Part shown: one piece after another, positions 18,901-26,711 of the stretch | How positions within the stretch are numbered: position 1 is the stretch's first letter | Layout of the letters: every line of letters begins with the position of its first letter | From: a bacterium | Lineage (GTDB): Bacteria > SM23-81 > DAOVCL01 | DNA: 40,432 nucleotides | Assembly (NCBI GenBank): GCA_029932675.1 | Contig: JAOZPP010000022.1 | Coordinates: 1 to 40,432 of the forward strand | Direction of reading: 5' to 3' | Notes under the pieces: model-generated | Told to the model about the DNA's origin: nothing | Seen by the model: only the letters and a program-made list of their open reading frames with translations | Databases searched by the model: none | Translations under genes and position numbers: made by a program

Positions 18901-19317
18901 CCTCATGGGTTCTTCTCCGAAGCACATCCCAAGCTACGACCAGTAGAATCGCTTGTCCCCGGATTCTACCTGGCAGGGTGTGCTCAAGGGCAGAAGGATA
19001 TCCCGGAGACGGTTGCCCAGGCATCGGGGGCTGCCTCTAAGGTTCTCGATATCTTCTCCCAGGAGGAACTCGCCCACGAGCCAATTGTGGCCACAGTCGA
19101 TGAAGAGATCTGCAGCGGATGTGAGATATGCATATCCGTATGCCCCTATGAGGCGAGGGAGATAAAGATGAGGGACGGAAGGAGAATAGCTGAAGTGAAT
19201 GAGGTATTATGCGAGGGATGTGGTGCCTGCGTTGCTGCCTGCCCATCTGGGGCCACCGAGCAGAGAAACTTCAGGGACCTCCAACTCTCTAAAATGGTAG
19301 AAGCCGCGTTTAAATGA
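15970..19317 (+). CDS. HdrA-like iron-sulphur flavoprotein with an inserted GltD-type NAD(P)H-binding module
   Basis: 1115 residues, GTG start with AAAAGGA upstream. Order of domains: HdrA N-terminus (IGVFVCHCGINIA, VIVAACSPTLHE); first FAD loop near residue 144 (VIGGGIAGIQ) with the HdrA motif HMAQLSETFPTLDCSQCILT; a 4Fe-4S site CTGCDECTESCP near 243. Then comes a GltD/glutamate-synthase small-chain-like module: PPCKDACPAGVNVPGYI near 292, CGRVCTHPCETKC, FAD loop VGSGPSGLSCAY near 382, NAD(P)H loop IGGGNSAVDAARTA near 511 and FAGGDAVLGPATVIEAI near 659. HdrA resumes with CVGSRD..YCSKICCMYTAKHA near 852 and ends with two ferredoxin clusters (CSGCEICISVCP, CEGCGACVAACP). I infer a hub joining ETF, NAD(P)H and ferredoxin electrons with the HdrBC protein encoded next. 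Flavin-based bifurcation or confurcation is plausible but not proven. Confidence 0.88.
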   Translation: MDNIGVFVCHCGINIAATIDIKKVVEEIRHYPGVAHVEDYIYMCSEPGQNLIKERIREKGLKGVIVAACSPTLHEVTFRRTVASAGLNHYLFENANIREQCSWVHENRLWATQKAIRIIRSVVEKLKLNEALMPIRTPVTRRALVIGGGIAGIQVSLDIADAGYETILVEKEPSIGGHMAQLSETFPTLDCSQCILTPKMVDVGHHQKIKLYTYSEIEELSGYLGNFRVKIRKKATFVDWDKCTGCDECTESCPVNIKSEFEVGLTARKAIYRPFPQAIPNKFAISKFGIPPCKDACPAGVNVPGYINLVKKGKYKEALALEREKNPFPAVCGRVCTHPCETKCKRGEIDAPLSIRALKRFIADREAVREPLELPPPREGRVAIVGSGPSGLSCAYVLAKKGYRPTVFEALPITGGMLRIGIPEFRLPKEELKKDIDYIRSWGVEIKPNTPVKDPEGLLKNGYDAVYIATGAHIERRLPVEGEDLEGVYYGVEFLKKVNMGEKVAVGAKVAIIGGGNSAVDAARTALRLGAEKVTIIYRRSRVEMPANDEEIERAEKEGVQIEYLTNPKRIIGKNGKVAKIECLRMRLGAPDASGRRTPIPIPGSEFTIPIDTIIPTIGQTPDTSFLPKNTRLKLSERGNRFVVDEATLQTTVPGIFAGGDAVLGPATVIEAIAQGKRAAISIDRYLSGMGLEEGRKEEPKRVAEPSLIELKGIIPQEREEGIVLEVAESISGFDEVELGLTEEQAKREAERCLNCGGCCECMECVSACEAEAIIHDQRDEILEEEVGAIVVATGYELYSVEKMAEYGRGEYKDVLNGLQFERLLSASGPTQGKIRRPSDGKIPKTVAFISCVGSRDPEHHLPYCSKICCMYTAKHALLYKHHVPDGEAIVFYLDTRTAGKDYEEFFTRVREEGKVAYIKGKPSRIIKEGDDLVVWSVNQLTGEKIQVKCDMVVLSTAIVPSGNALELAKKLKIHTNPHGFFSEAHPKLRPVESLVPGFYLAGCAQGQKDIPETVAQASGAASKVLDIFSQEELAHEPIVATVDEEICSGCEICISVCPYEAREIKMRDGRRIAEVNEVLCEGCGACVAACPSGATEQRNFRDLQLSKMVEAAFK

Positions 19318-20546
19318 TGGAAACTTCAACCACACCGATCTGGGAGCTGAGGGATATCATCATAGAGGCTGGGGCGACGGACATCTATAAGTGCTACCAA
19401 TGCGGGAAGTGTGCAAGCGTCTGTCCCTGGTACCAGACGGAGGCCGTTAATTTTCCCACCTATAAGTTCCCTTTAGCTGCCCAATTAGGAAGGATAGCCA
19501 GTAGTGAGGGGAAGGAGGAGTTGGCCAGGGAGGTAGAGGAGGTATATAGGTGCGTGGGGTGTGAGGCCTGTGTGGAACAGTGCCCTCAGGGAGTGAACAT
19601 CCCCAATACCCTGAGAGCTGTGCGCAGGATCCTTGTGGACTATGGTTCCTATCCAGATACCCTTAAGCCCGTTGTCTCTAAAATTCATAATGTGGGTAAT
19701 CCTCTCGGAGAACCAGGGGAGAAACGGAGGGATTGGGCCAAGGATCTGGCCATCCCCTTATTTCAACCAGGTATGGAGTACCTCTATTTCCCTGGCTGTT
19801 TTCCAGCCTATGACCCTCGGCTGCGCAAGGTAGCCACCTCCACGGCAAAGGTCCTAAAGAAAGCAGGGGTTTCTTTTGGAATATTGGGGGAGAAGGAATG
19901 GTGCTGTGGGGAGGCTATCAGAAGGGCAGGGGCAGAGAAGATCTTCCAAGAAGCAGCCCAATCCAACATCAGCGCATTTAGGAATGCTGGGGTGAAAAAG
20001 GTTGTGGTCACCTCCCCCCACTGTTATACCACATTCAAGAACGAATACCCCCTCCTGGGTGCAGACTTTGAGGTCTTCCATATCACCCAGCTTTTCTATC
20101 AACTTATAGAAGAAGGCAAACTCAAACCCCATCAACTGAGCCAACTCCCTGAACTGGGAGAACCCAACGACTCAAAGAGCCAAAGAGCCAAAGACCCCAT
20201 AAAAGTTGTCTACCATGATCCCTGCACCCTGGGAAGACAGAATGGCATCTATGAGGAGCCAAGGGGGGTCCTGAAGAACATCCCTGGCTTGGAGCTTCTG
20301 GAAATCGGGGATTTCTCCCACCAGTTCGCCCTCTGCTGTGGGGGGGGAAGTGGAGGACTTTGGCTTGATTGGCCCAAGGGGGAGAGAATGGCTGATATAA
20401 GGGTCCAGCAGGCCATAGAAACGGGAGCCAAGGTCCTCGCTGTCGCCTGCCCTTACTGTCTGCAAATGTTTGAGGACAGTGTTAAAACGATGAACCTCGG
20501 CCTTAAGGTAATGGACATCGCTGAACTCTTGGCCGAGTCATTGTAG
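19314..20546 (+). CDS. HdrC-HdrB fusion, heterodisulfide reductase-like Fe-S oxidoreductase
   Basis: A 410-residue soluble protein whose ATG overlaps the HdrA-like stop (ATGA). The N-terminal HdrC part has two 4Fe-4S sites, CYQCGKCASVCP and CVGCEACVEQCP. The HdrB part has two CCG domains: YFPGCF..EWCCGEAIRRAG and HDPCTLGR..FALCCGGGSGG..CPYC, which in the family hold non-cubane clusters that split disulfides. A hydrophilic linker with repeated SQRAK-like residues separates the CCG domains. No membrane helices are visible, unlike the membrane-bound Fe-S ETF oxidoreductases. It is probably the electron-accepting partner of the HdrA-like protein; the final acceptor is unknown. Confidence 0.88.
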   Translation: MMETSTTPIWELRDIIIEAGATDIYKCYQCGKCASVCPWYQTEAVNFPTYKFPLAAQLGRIASSEGKEELAREVEEVYRCVGCEACVEQCPQGVNIPNTLRAVRRILVDYGSYPDTLKPVVSKIHNVGNPLGEPGEKRRDWAKDLAIPLFQPGMEYLYFPGCFPAYDPRLRKVATSTAKVLKKAGVSFGILGEKEWCCGEAIRRAGAEKIFQEAAQSNISAFRNAGVKKVVVTSPHCYTTFKNEYPLLGADFEVFHITQLFYQLIEEGKLKPHQLSQLPELGEPNDSKSQRAKDPIKVVYHDPCTLGRQNGIYEEPRGVLKNIPGLELLEIGDFSHQFALCCGGGSGGLWLDWPKGERMADIRVQQAIETGAKVLAVACPYCLQMFEDSVKTMNLGLKVMDIAELLAESL

Positions 20547-20593
20547 CAAGGGAACGAAGGCTATCTGTTTTGGTAGGCAAATCCTCTTAGGTG

Positions 20594-20619
20594 GCCAGAG
20601 GGATTTAAGCCCCTCTGGC
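20594..20619. terminator. Stem-loop between convergent genes
   Basis: GCCAGAGGG (20594-20602) and CCCTCTGGC (20611-20619) form a strong 9-bp stem between the convergent HdrBC-like and MeaB genes. No T-run follows on either strand, so efficient intrinsic termination is uncertain. Confidence 0.45.
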
Positions 20620-21552
20620 TTAGTTGATAACCTGCCTCACTATCTCGTCTGCTATCCTGAAGGGATTTAACTCCTTCCTATATATCCTCTCTATTGCCTC
20701 TTCAAGCTCCCCCTTCTTAAACACTTGCCTTCTCAGCCGTTCCCTAATCTTTTCCTCGATAAGCTCGGTTATCCTCACCCTTATTCTCTCCTTCCGTTTA
20801 TCCTTCAGGCTGCCGCTGCCCTCCGCATAGTCCCTGTGGGAACCGATTGTTATGCCTAACAGCTCTATCCCCTCCCCTCTGGTAGCCACTGTCTGCAAAA
20901 TGGGATATTTCCACTTCCCCTTTTCCGAGCGCAGTTCATAGGTGAACTTGAGCTCGGTGACCATCCGATCTGCCCCTTCCCTGTCTGCCTTGTTCACCAC
21001 GATGATGTCCGCGATCTCCAACAGCCCCGCCTTCATTGCCTGAATCGAATCCCCCGATTCGGGGACCAGGACCACTATAGTGGTATCGCAGAGTTGGGCA
21101 ATATCGAGCTCCACCTGGCCAACCCCTACTGTTTCGATAATTATATAATCCATCCCATACGCATCGAGGACGAGGGCAACATCCTTGGTGGCTCGCGCAA
21201 TCCCTCCCAAGCTCCCCCTTGAGGCCATACTCCTGATGAAAACGCCCTCTTTTCCGGTAAGGGCCGACATCCTCACCCTGTCCCCAAGCAGTGCTCCCCC
21301 AGAGAATGGCGATGTGGGATCAACAGCGATGATGCCCACCCTCTTGCCTTCCTCAACGAACTTGGCAGTAAGTTTATCGACAAGCGTGGACTTACCTGCT
21401 CCCGGAGGGCCAGTTATGCCGATGTGGTAGGCTTGGCCGGAATAAGGGAAGAGGGCCTCTAAAATAGGTGCTCCCTCGCCATTCTCTACCCGGCTGATGG
21501 CCCGGGCAAGGGAGATCTTATCCCCTTTGAGCAGCCTGTTTACGATCTCCAT
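20620..21552 (-). CDS. meaB: Methylmalonyl-CoA mutase-associated GTPase MeaB (ArgK family)
   Basis: A 310-residue G3E-type GTPase that guards and reloads adenosylcobalamin mutases. Walker A GPPGAGKST is at residues 48-56; then AVDPTSPFSGGALLGDRVRM, IETVGVGQVELDIA (switch/Walker B) and VVNKAD (guanine specificity), with a C-terminal dimerisation arm rich in charged helices. Length is normal. It lies convergent to the electron-transfer block, about 11 kb from the mutase genes on the same strand. It is the expected chaperone for the split mutase here. Confidence 0.93.
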   Translation of the reverse strand: MEIVNRLLKGDKISLARAISRVENGEGAPILEALFPYSGQAYHIGITGPPGAGKSTLVDKLTAKFVEEGKRVGIIAVDPTSPFSGGALLGDRVRMSALTGKEGVFIRSMASRGSLGGIARATKDVALVLDAYGMDYIIIETVGVGQVELDIAQLCDTTIVVLVPESGDSIQAMKAGLLEIADIIVVNKADREGADRMVTELKFTYELRSEKGKWKYPILQTVATRGEGIELLGITIGSHRDYAEGSGSLKDKRKERIRVRITELIEEKIRERLRRQVFKKGELEEAIERIYRKELNPFRIADEIVRQVIN

Positions 21553-21691
21553 ATCATACCAGTCTCTCCTGCAAAGGCCATCTTATCGACCTCTTTGCAG
21601 GGGAACCATCCCATAATCGATCCTCTTCCTCTGTAAGAATCCCCCTCCCTATTTAGGATCTCTCCGGAAACTACCAAAATTGGAACGTTCC

Positions 21692-21706
21692 CGTCATTGC
21701 GAGCGA
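21692..21706. repeat. Fragment of a common dispersed repeat
   Basis: CGTCATTGCGAGCGA, a string common in intergenic repeats of many bacteria, stands alone in the short gap between meaB and the DUF3857 gene. The rest of a typical copy is missing, so it is probably a remnant. Confidence 0.4.
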
Positions 21707-21731
21707 CTGAAACTGAAATTCCGGACAGACA

Positions 21732-23633
21732 CTATTTAGCCCTTTCCAAGATAAGGAGGCTGTTCTGGGGATGGGTAAACTCCTCATAAAGCCCTTTAAA
21801 CTGAGGGTATTCTTCGGGGGAAACCTCCCTCTTCTCTAAGGTGAATTTGGCATGGAAGGTAACCCTTTGCCCCTCTTGTTGAAAACTCTGGCTGAAGTAG
21901 CCCACCCCATTTACCTCCTCCCTTTCCGGGGGTAGGTAATCGACCTTATAACCGGGGGGAATCGTTATGCTCCCCTCCACCACTAAGGTCAAGGGCTGAG
22001 GGGAGAGGAGCGGATATCTCCTCTGCGAAAGCTTCGGGGAAACCGGAATGTCGGCAAAAGGGAAGGGGTTAGGGGGAACCTTCACCAACATCAGATCCCC
22101 TTCCTTGATACCATATTGGGGGGTGCGGAAGATAAATTGTAGAGTATCACCCCAGGTAAGATCTTGCAGTTTGGAGAGCTTATACCCCTTCAATTCCGTG
22201 CCCTCGGCAAGGCGGTTGGCCGCCTCCTCAAATAGCATCTTACGCAGTTGTGGGGTAAGATCCTTGAGCTTCTCCCTCGTCCTTAGGTCGAAATAGCCAG
22301 AGGGGAGAAACCTTAGCTCTCCCGAGGCGGAGCCATCCCCCTCCAAGGTTATCTTCAACCTTCTGGTGGCTTGGTTCTCAGCGGCTGATGAGGCCCAGGT
22401 TTGGGTTAACCTTCCCCCCTTTCGGCTCACCAAAAGACATCTCTGACCATTCCCAAAAGGTAGGTAACCATAGGGGGAGTTCTGGGCGAATGGGTCAAGC
22501 CAGATGGCCCTCCCTGGCCGAGGAACCATCACCAGGAGCCCATCGAACTGGCCAGGGGAGGGAATTTCCTCAACCAACTTTTCGTTGGAGTTGTTAACCA
22601 AGACAGGCAAGGCCTCAATCCCTTCAGCCTTTAAAAGGCTTATCAAGAGGATGCCCTTGTCCCTGGGGTCGCCGTATCTGTTATGGAGGACCAGGGAAGC
22701 AGAATGGGGGGTGTATCCCCCATCCCCTAACCTAAGCGGGATATTCCTCACCTGAGTAGCCACCCAGAGGAAGATCTCTTTAATCCTCTCCTCCTCTAAA
22801 CTCAGCCCCCGGCATAGCTCCGCGGCCTTGACCTGCACCCCCCCTGCTGTCTCTACCCCAGGAAAGAACTTACCTCCTAACCATCTACCCACCGCCTCCC
22901 AGGAGTCAAAGGAGGAATAGATAAGCCGGGGGACAACCTCCCCTAAAGGGGGCATAGATGGCTCTGGGGTGAGCTGGGGAGAATCGGATACCCTCCAGGT
23001 ATATTTTACCCTTCCCCCCAACCTCTCCACCTCGGGTTGGGATAGACCATTGAGTAGTTTATACTTAAACTCCTTCCCCTGAGGGAGGGAAATGGTAAAC
23101 TCCTTTTTTAAGATGGGCTCATATCCCCCAAAGGGCTCACTCCCCCAAAAGAACCTATCCCCTAAGGGCCTTTCGCTCTTCAACCTGGCCTGATAATCGA
23201 TTATGGAGTTCTCCTCGAGGCCAGGAAAGGAGACGACCAACTGCCTCACATTAGCGTAGATAGTTGCATCAGATAGTTCAGGGGGGGTGATGATGTTCTT
23301 GGCATTCTCAGGAACCTCTATCACCGTTCCATCCCCTTTAATCGTGCGCGCCCTATCCACAGTCATCCTCTCCCATCTCTGGTCGAACCTCCTCTTTATA
23401 TCCCCAAATTCCCTCTTCCCGCGATCGTTGAATACCTTCACTACCAGATGCTCCTCCACCTCCCAGTTCCCTTGCTCATCAACCCTAAGGTCCTTCTGGT
23501 GGAGCAGGACTAAGGCCCCGGCATTGGGATACTGCTCTGCCCCTGGGCTGTCCTTCATTATACCCTCAGCCCAGGCCCATAGGGGGAGGCAAAGGATCAT
23601 AGGGATAAGAAAGGATAGCTTCCTCTTGGTCAT
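21732..23633 (-). CDS. DUF3857 / transglutaminase-like protein, predicted pseudoenzyme
   Basis: 633 residues with a signal peptide (MTKRKLSFLIPMILCLPLWAWA), so secreted or periplasmic. A DUF3857 beta domain comes first (VEEHLVVKVFNDRGKREFGD, GLEENSIIDYQARLK), then a transglutaminase-like domain, then a C-terminal beta domain. In active members the Cys lies in YGDCKDKA; here the sequence is NRYGDPRDKG, with P323 at the Cys position, and the His of FNH is Gly (G365 in FDGLLVM). Only the Asp (D380) remains. A catalytic thiol is thus absent; it probably binds a peptide or a partner. GGAGGTG before the ATG at 23633 fixes the start, closely following the intact paralogue. Confidence 0.85.
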   Translation of the reverse strand: MTKRKLSFLIPMILCLPLWAWAEGIMKDSPGAEQYPNAGALVLLHQKDLRVDEQGNWEVEEHLVVKVFNDRGKREFGDIKRRFDQRWERMTVDRARTIKGDGTVIEVPENAKNIITPPELSDATIYANVRQLVVSFPGLEENSIIDYQARLKSERPLGDRFFWGSEPFGGYEPILKKEFTISLPQGKEFKYKLLNGLSQPEVERLGGRVKYTWRVSDSPQLTPEPSMPPLGEVVPRLIYSSFDSWEAVGRWLGGKFFPGVETAGGVQVKAAELCRGLSLEEERIKEIFLWVATQVRNIPLRLGDGGYTPHSASLVLHNRYGDPRDKGILLISLLKAEGIEALPVLVNNSNEKLVEEIPSPGQFDGLLVMVPRPGRAIWLDPFAQNSPYGYLPFGNGQRCLLVSRKGGRLTQTWASSAAENQATRRLKITLEGDGSASGELRFLPSGYFDLRTREKLKDLTPQLRKMLFEEAANRLAEGTELKGYKLSKLQDLTWGDTLQFIFRTPQYGIKEGDLMLVKVPPNPFPFADIPVSPKLSQRRYPLLSPQPLTLVVEGSITIPPGYKVDYLPPEREEVNGVGYFSQSFQQEGQRVTFHAKFTLEKREVSPEEYPQFKGLYEEFTHPQNSLLILERAK

Positions 23634-23648
23634 CTTCACCTCCATCTC

Positions 23649-25643
23649 TCAGGGCTTTGCTGATTTCTCCAGCACAACCAATCCCTTGGCTGAGCGGGAG
23701 GAGGCCTGGAGGATCTCCCTTAACAACGGGTAGTCCTCAGGAGGAACCTGGGGTTCCCCTATAAGGAGCTCCTTATGATAGACAACCTCACCCTTCCCCT
23801 GCTCATAAAACATCCGATAAGAGAGTTTAGGATGGTGGATCCTTACCGAATCCGGGAGCGCCCTCACCCTATAGGATGAGGGGAAGCGGATGGTCTCCTC
23901 CTCTGCTGAGCCAAATGTGGTCCAGAGGTCAAGAGGATACCTCCTCTGGGGGAGCTTGGCATTTCGGAAGAAGTAATGGGAGAGGATGGCCAGTTTCCCA
24001 GAGGAGAGGGGAGAGGAGAAGACGAAGAAATCCCCGGCATGGTAACCACAGTTAGGGGCCTCATACTCCAATCTGATCTCTATCGGCTGGTAAAGATCGC
24101 TAACCGGCTGGGGGGAGACCGAGAACTTGAGGAGCTTGGCCCCGGGAAATACCTCCTGGAGCTTCCGTTGCCAATAGATCTTCCTCTCCTCAGGGGATCT
24201 TCTCCTCATAGTAGAGCGGAGGACTTCGTCGTAGAAGCCGTTTCCCGTAATTGTCACCCGCGATCTCAGGGTTCCCCCTGCGGTGAGCTCCGAACTGGCC
24301 ACAATCCTCCCCATATTTCTTTGCGGGGGAGGAATAGGGGTAAAGTCTATATCCGCCCCCTCTTTAGTGGAGAGCAAAATCCCTTTGTCCCCTTCATAGG
24401 CGGGGAGAAAATCCCGACAGAGATCATCGGTAGGGTCTAAATAGCAGTAGGTTCCATCCTTCCTTCTCACCGCAGTGATTACATGGTTGAACTGATCGGT
24501 GGCCACCTGGGGGACAACCCTGGTCTCCGGATTGGTGAGGACATAGTAGGCATCCAGCCCTGCCTCCCTAAGCATAGCCACCAAAAGGGCGGACTTGTCC
24601 TTGCAGACACCCTGCCCATTCTTGAAGGTCATCGTGACCGGATGAGGCTGGAGCCCCTCCTTTTTGCCAAAGGAGAGGCCCACATATCTTACCTTCTGGG
24701 CCACCCAATAATAGATGGCCCTGATCTTCTCCTCCTCCGTTTGCAGGCCCTTGGTGAGCTCAGCAACTTTTTCCCTTATCTGCTCATCGGTCTTGAGCAT
24801 TGGCTCACAAAGCCTATAGGAATCCCGCGAGGCCTTCTTCCAAGTATTGGTGGTCACCAGAAGCCTCCTGGCTACCTCTCCCAAGGGGGGCATCCCCGGT
24901 TCCTCTACTATCTGAGCCACATCCTTGGCCACCCATTGGTATATAATTTTGCCCCCCTCCTCCCTTTGGGAAAACTTGACCTTCCCATCCTGGTTCTGCG
25001 TGCAGAACCAGGAGAGCTGCACATCCCGCGGGCCTATGAGGGTCTCCTTAACCATCAGCTTCGGCTCCTTTCCCTGGAACCAGTTGCCCCAGTCAAAGAC
25101 CCCCTTTATGGCCGGCTGCTTGGCCAGATAGCAGGCCCGGTATTCAATTGCTGAGCCTACCCTTAGGTTGGGAAAGGTAATTACCTTCTCCCGGCTGCCC
25201 GACCAATAAATGCTCATCTCTGCATCTTCAGACTGGTTGATGTCCTTAATGGTAGAGTCAGGGACATTGGTGATGGAACCATCGGGGGCAATTACCCGCG
25301 CTTGCGTAACCACTAAGGAGTCGTATAACCTGTCGTATTGTAGCTTCACCACTCCAAAATCCTCTTTCCCCTTCTCATTGAGTATCTTCACCAAGATGTG
25401 GATATGTGCCTCATAGAGACCTGATTTCTGGAAGATGGTGGAGTCCTCATCAGCGATATAGATGGCGTTTGCATTGGGATGTTCGGCAGAGGTCCCCGCC
25501 TGGTGGATAAGCTTGAGCAGTTGCGGGGGAGCTTGGCTCTCCAGTGGATACCTGAATATTGACCTCTGAGGGGGTTTCCCAAAGCATCCCCAAATTGCCC
25601 AGGTCAGGCCAACTGTAATAATAAGTAGGTGCTTTAGCTTCAT
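23649..25643 (-). CDS. DUF3857 / transglutaminase-like protein, intact triad
   Basis: 664 residues, exported; the N-terminus MKLKHLLIITVGLTWAIWGC may be a lipoprotein signal with a non-ideal lipobox (IWG|C). The DUF3857 domain includes AHIHILVKILNEKGKEDFG and LRVGSAIEYRACYLAKQP. The transglutaminase-like domain has a full triad: C347 (GVCKDKSALL), H387 (FNHVITAV) and D403 (YLDPTDD). The real reaction of these proteins is not established; protein cross-linking, peptidase or amidase roles are possible. A good promoter is at 25676-25704, and the gene is followed by its pseudoenzyme paralogue, suggesting the two work as a pair at the envelope. Confidence 0.87.
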   Translation of the reverse strand: MKLKHLLIITVGLTWAIWGCFGKPPQRSIFRYPLESQAPPQLLKLIHQAGTSAEHPNANAIYIADEDSTIFQKSGLYEAHIHILVKILNEKGKEDFGVVKLQYDRLYDSLVVTQARVIAPDGSITNVPDSTIKDINQSEDAEMSIYWSGSREKVITFPNLRVGSAIEYRACYLAKQPAIKGVFDWGNWFQGKEPKLMVKETLIGPRDVQLSWFCTQNQDGKVKFSQREEGGKIIYQWVAKDVAQIVEEPGMPPLGEVARRLLVTTNTWKKASRDSYRLCEPMLKTDEQIREKVAELTKGLQTEEEKIRAIYYWVAQKVRYVGLSFGKKEGLQPHPVTMTFKNGQGVCKDKSALLVAMLREAGLDAYYVLTNPETRVVPQVATDQFNHVITAVRRKDGTYCYLDPTDDLCRDFLPAYEGDKGILLSTKEGADIDFTPIPPPQRNMGRIVASSELTAGGTLRSRVTITGNGFYDEVLRSTMRRRSPEERKIYWQRKLQEVFPGAKLLKFSVSPQPVSDLYQPIEIRLEYEAPNCGYHAGDFFVFSSPLSSGKLAILSHYFFRNAKLPQRRYPLDLWTTFGSAEEETIRFPSSYRVRALPDSVRIHHPKLSYRMFYEQGKGEVVYHKELLIGEPQVPPEDYPLLREILQASSRSAKGLVVLEKSAKP

Positions 25644-25675
25644 CTATGCTCCTTTTACCTCTTAATGACCCTCTA

Positions 25676-25704
25676 AACATAGTCTCCCTTAACTGGGGTG
25701 TCAA
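25676..25704 (-). promoter_or_regulatory. Promoter of the DUF3857 gene pair
   Basis: On the minus strand TTGACA (25704-25699), 17 nt, TATGTT (25681-25676), about 30 nt upstream of the ATG at 25643. Confidence 0.7.
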
Positions 25705-25740
25705 GCCAAATGTTAGGGAAAATGGATCATCTCCACACCT

Positions 25741-26019
25741 CCCTCCCCCGCATACTCATAAAAGGAAACCTCCCGCAGACTACAAATCCGCAGGAGGCTG
25801 CAATCATAACACACTTCCCAACCTCGCCTACAGTGCCTCTACCTTTAAGGGGAAGCTGTAGGGACAGGGCTTCCGCCCTGTCCGAAACTCCTTAATTGCT
25901 TTAAGAGCCCTTCTTCCTGTGCTGTCAGGGCTCCTGCCCTGACAGCTCCATAACCTGTCAATATCTATCTATTTTCTGAGGGTGACCCAACCTTCTCCCA
26001 AATCTCCCTGCAAGCTGAG
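25741..26019. repeat. Repeat block left of the ParE pair (gene-free stretch 25705-26087)
   Basis: Contains GGACAGGGC/GCCCTGTCC near 25861-25883, CTGTCAGGGC/GCCCTGACAG near 25922-25945, a GCATACTCATAAAA string, and at 25978-26019 a 42-bp sequence (GAGGGTGACCCAACC.. to ..GCAAGCTGAG) that returns without a mismatch at 26960-27001. The same words occur in another order right of the toxin pair. No gene is supported. Confidence 0.8.
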
Positions 26020-26087
26020 GAAAAGTTACCTTACACCCTTAAGCTCAAGTCTTTGAGGGATAAACGACCTCCGTCCCTGAGCATATC

Positions 26088-26393
26088 TTAGGTATCGCTA
26101 AGATGCTCGAAAGAACCAAGAAGCCTTGCTCCGTGGTGAACCGTCAAAACCTCAACCTCATCGGGAAGCACTCGGTAAATAACCCTGTAGTTCCCTAAGA
26201 TGATCTCCCTTATATCCTCTCGGCCTATCTCCGGTACAATGCGCCCTGAAAGCGGAAATTGCCCAAGCCTTTCTGTCGCCACGAATGCCCGGTCAGCAAA
26301 TATCTCTGCATATCGTGGTGCATCTCGAGCAATGAAAAGACATATTGCTTCTAAATCATCAAGTGCCTGGTCAGTCCAGCTTACCTTAACCAC
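26088..26393 (-). CDS. parE: RelE/ParE family toxin
   Basis: A 101-residue ParE/RelE-fold protein: KVSWTDQALDDLEAICLFIA, then LGQFPLSGRIVPEIGR, IREIILGNYRVIYRV and VEVLTVHHGARLL, the full family pattern (ParE poisons gyrase; RelE cleaves mRNA). The C-terminal FEHL is also typical. The GTG start at 26393 overlaps the antitoxin end by 13 nt with GAGG just before it, a classic coupled order antitoxin-toxin. It looks intact. The pair lies between perfect 42-bp direct repeats. Confidence 0.9.
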   Translation of the reverse strand: MVKVSWTDQALDDLEAICLFIARDAPRYAEIFADRAFVATERLGQFPLSGRIVPEIGREDIREIILGNYRVIYRVLPDEVEVLTVHHGARLLGSFEHLSDT

Positions 26394-26563
26394 TTCCTCA
26401 TCCGCTCTTTTGCTTCTTCTTGAGATACTTTTTGACCAGCATCTGCCTGTTTGATCCCTTGCTCAACTTTATAGAGGAGATACAGCCTTTCCATAGCCTC
26501 TTCAATGGATGCATCCTGGGGAAGCTCTTGAACGACCTTCAAAACCTGTTCCTTCACATTCAT
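26381..26563 (-). CDS. Antitoxin of the ParE/RelE pair
   Basis: A 60-residue, largely helical and charged protein (KEQVLKVVQELPQDASIEEA, MERLYLLYKVEQG, SQEEAKERMRKWLR). Position upstream of and overlapping the ParE gene identifies it as the antitoxin; its C-terminus is the likely toxin-binding part. No clear ribbon-helix-helix or HTH could be assigned. It has its own promoter (26600-26628), which it may autoregulate. Confidence 0.8.
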   Translation of the reverse strand: MNVKEQVLKVVQELPQDASIEEAMERLYLLYKVEQGIKQADAGQKVSQEEAKERMRKWLR

Positions 26564-26599
26564 AAATATCCGCCTCCCATAAATTGTTTAGTTTCAACC

Positions 26600-26628
26600 A
26601 ATATATGCTTTTGGGGAGCAGATGTCAA
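26600..26628 (-). promoter_or_regulatory. Promoter of the ParE/antitoxin pair
   Basis: On the minus strand TTGACA (26628-26623), 17 nt, TATATT (26605-26600), followed by GGGAGG before the antitoxin ATG at 26563. Confidence 0.75.
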
Positions 26629-26711
26629 CAATTATTGGGCTGGTACTACTTGATAATATAAACAAACGGGATAATATGGTAAGTGAACCTCATCCTCTGC
26701 AAGGGAGAAAA

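Noticed and set aside
24483-25154. 223-codon open frame on the plus strand
   Set aside because: It lies wholly antisense to the intact DUF3857/transglutaminase gene and shows no protein family pattern.
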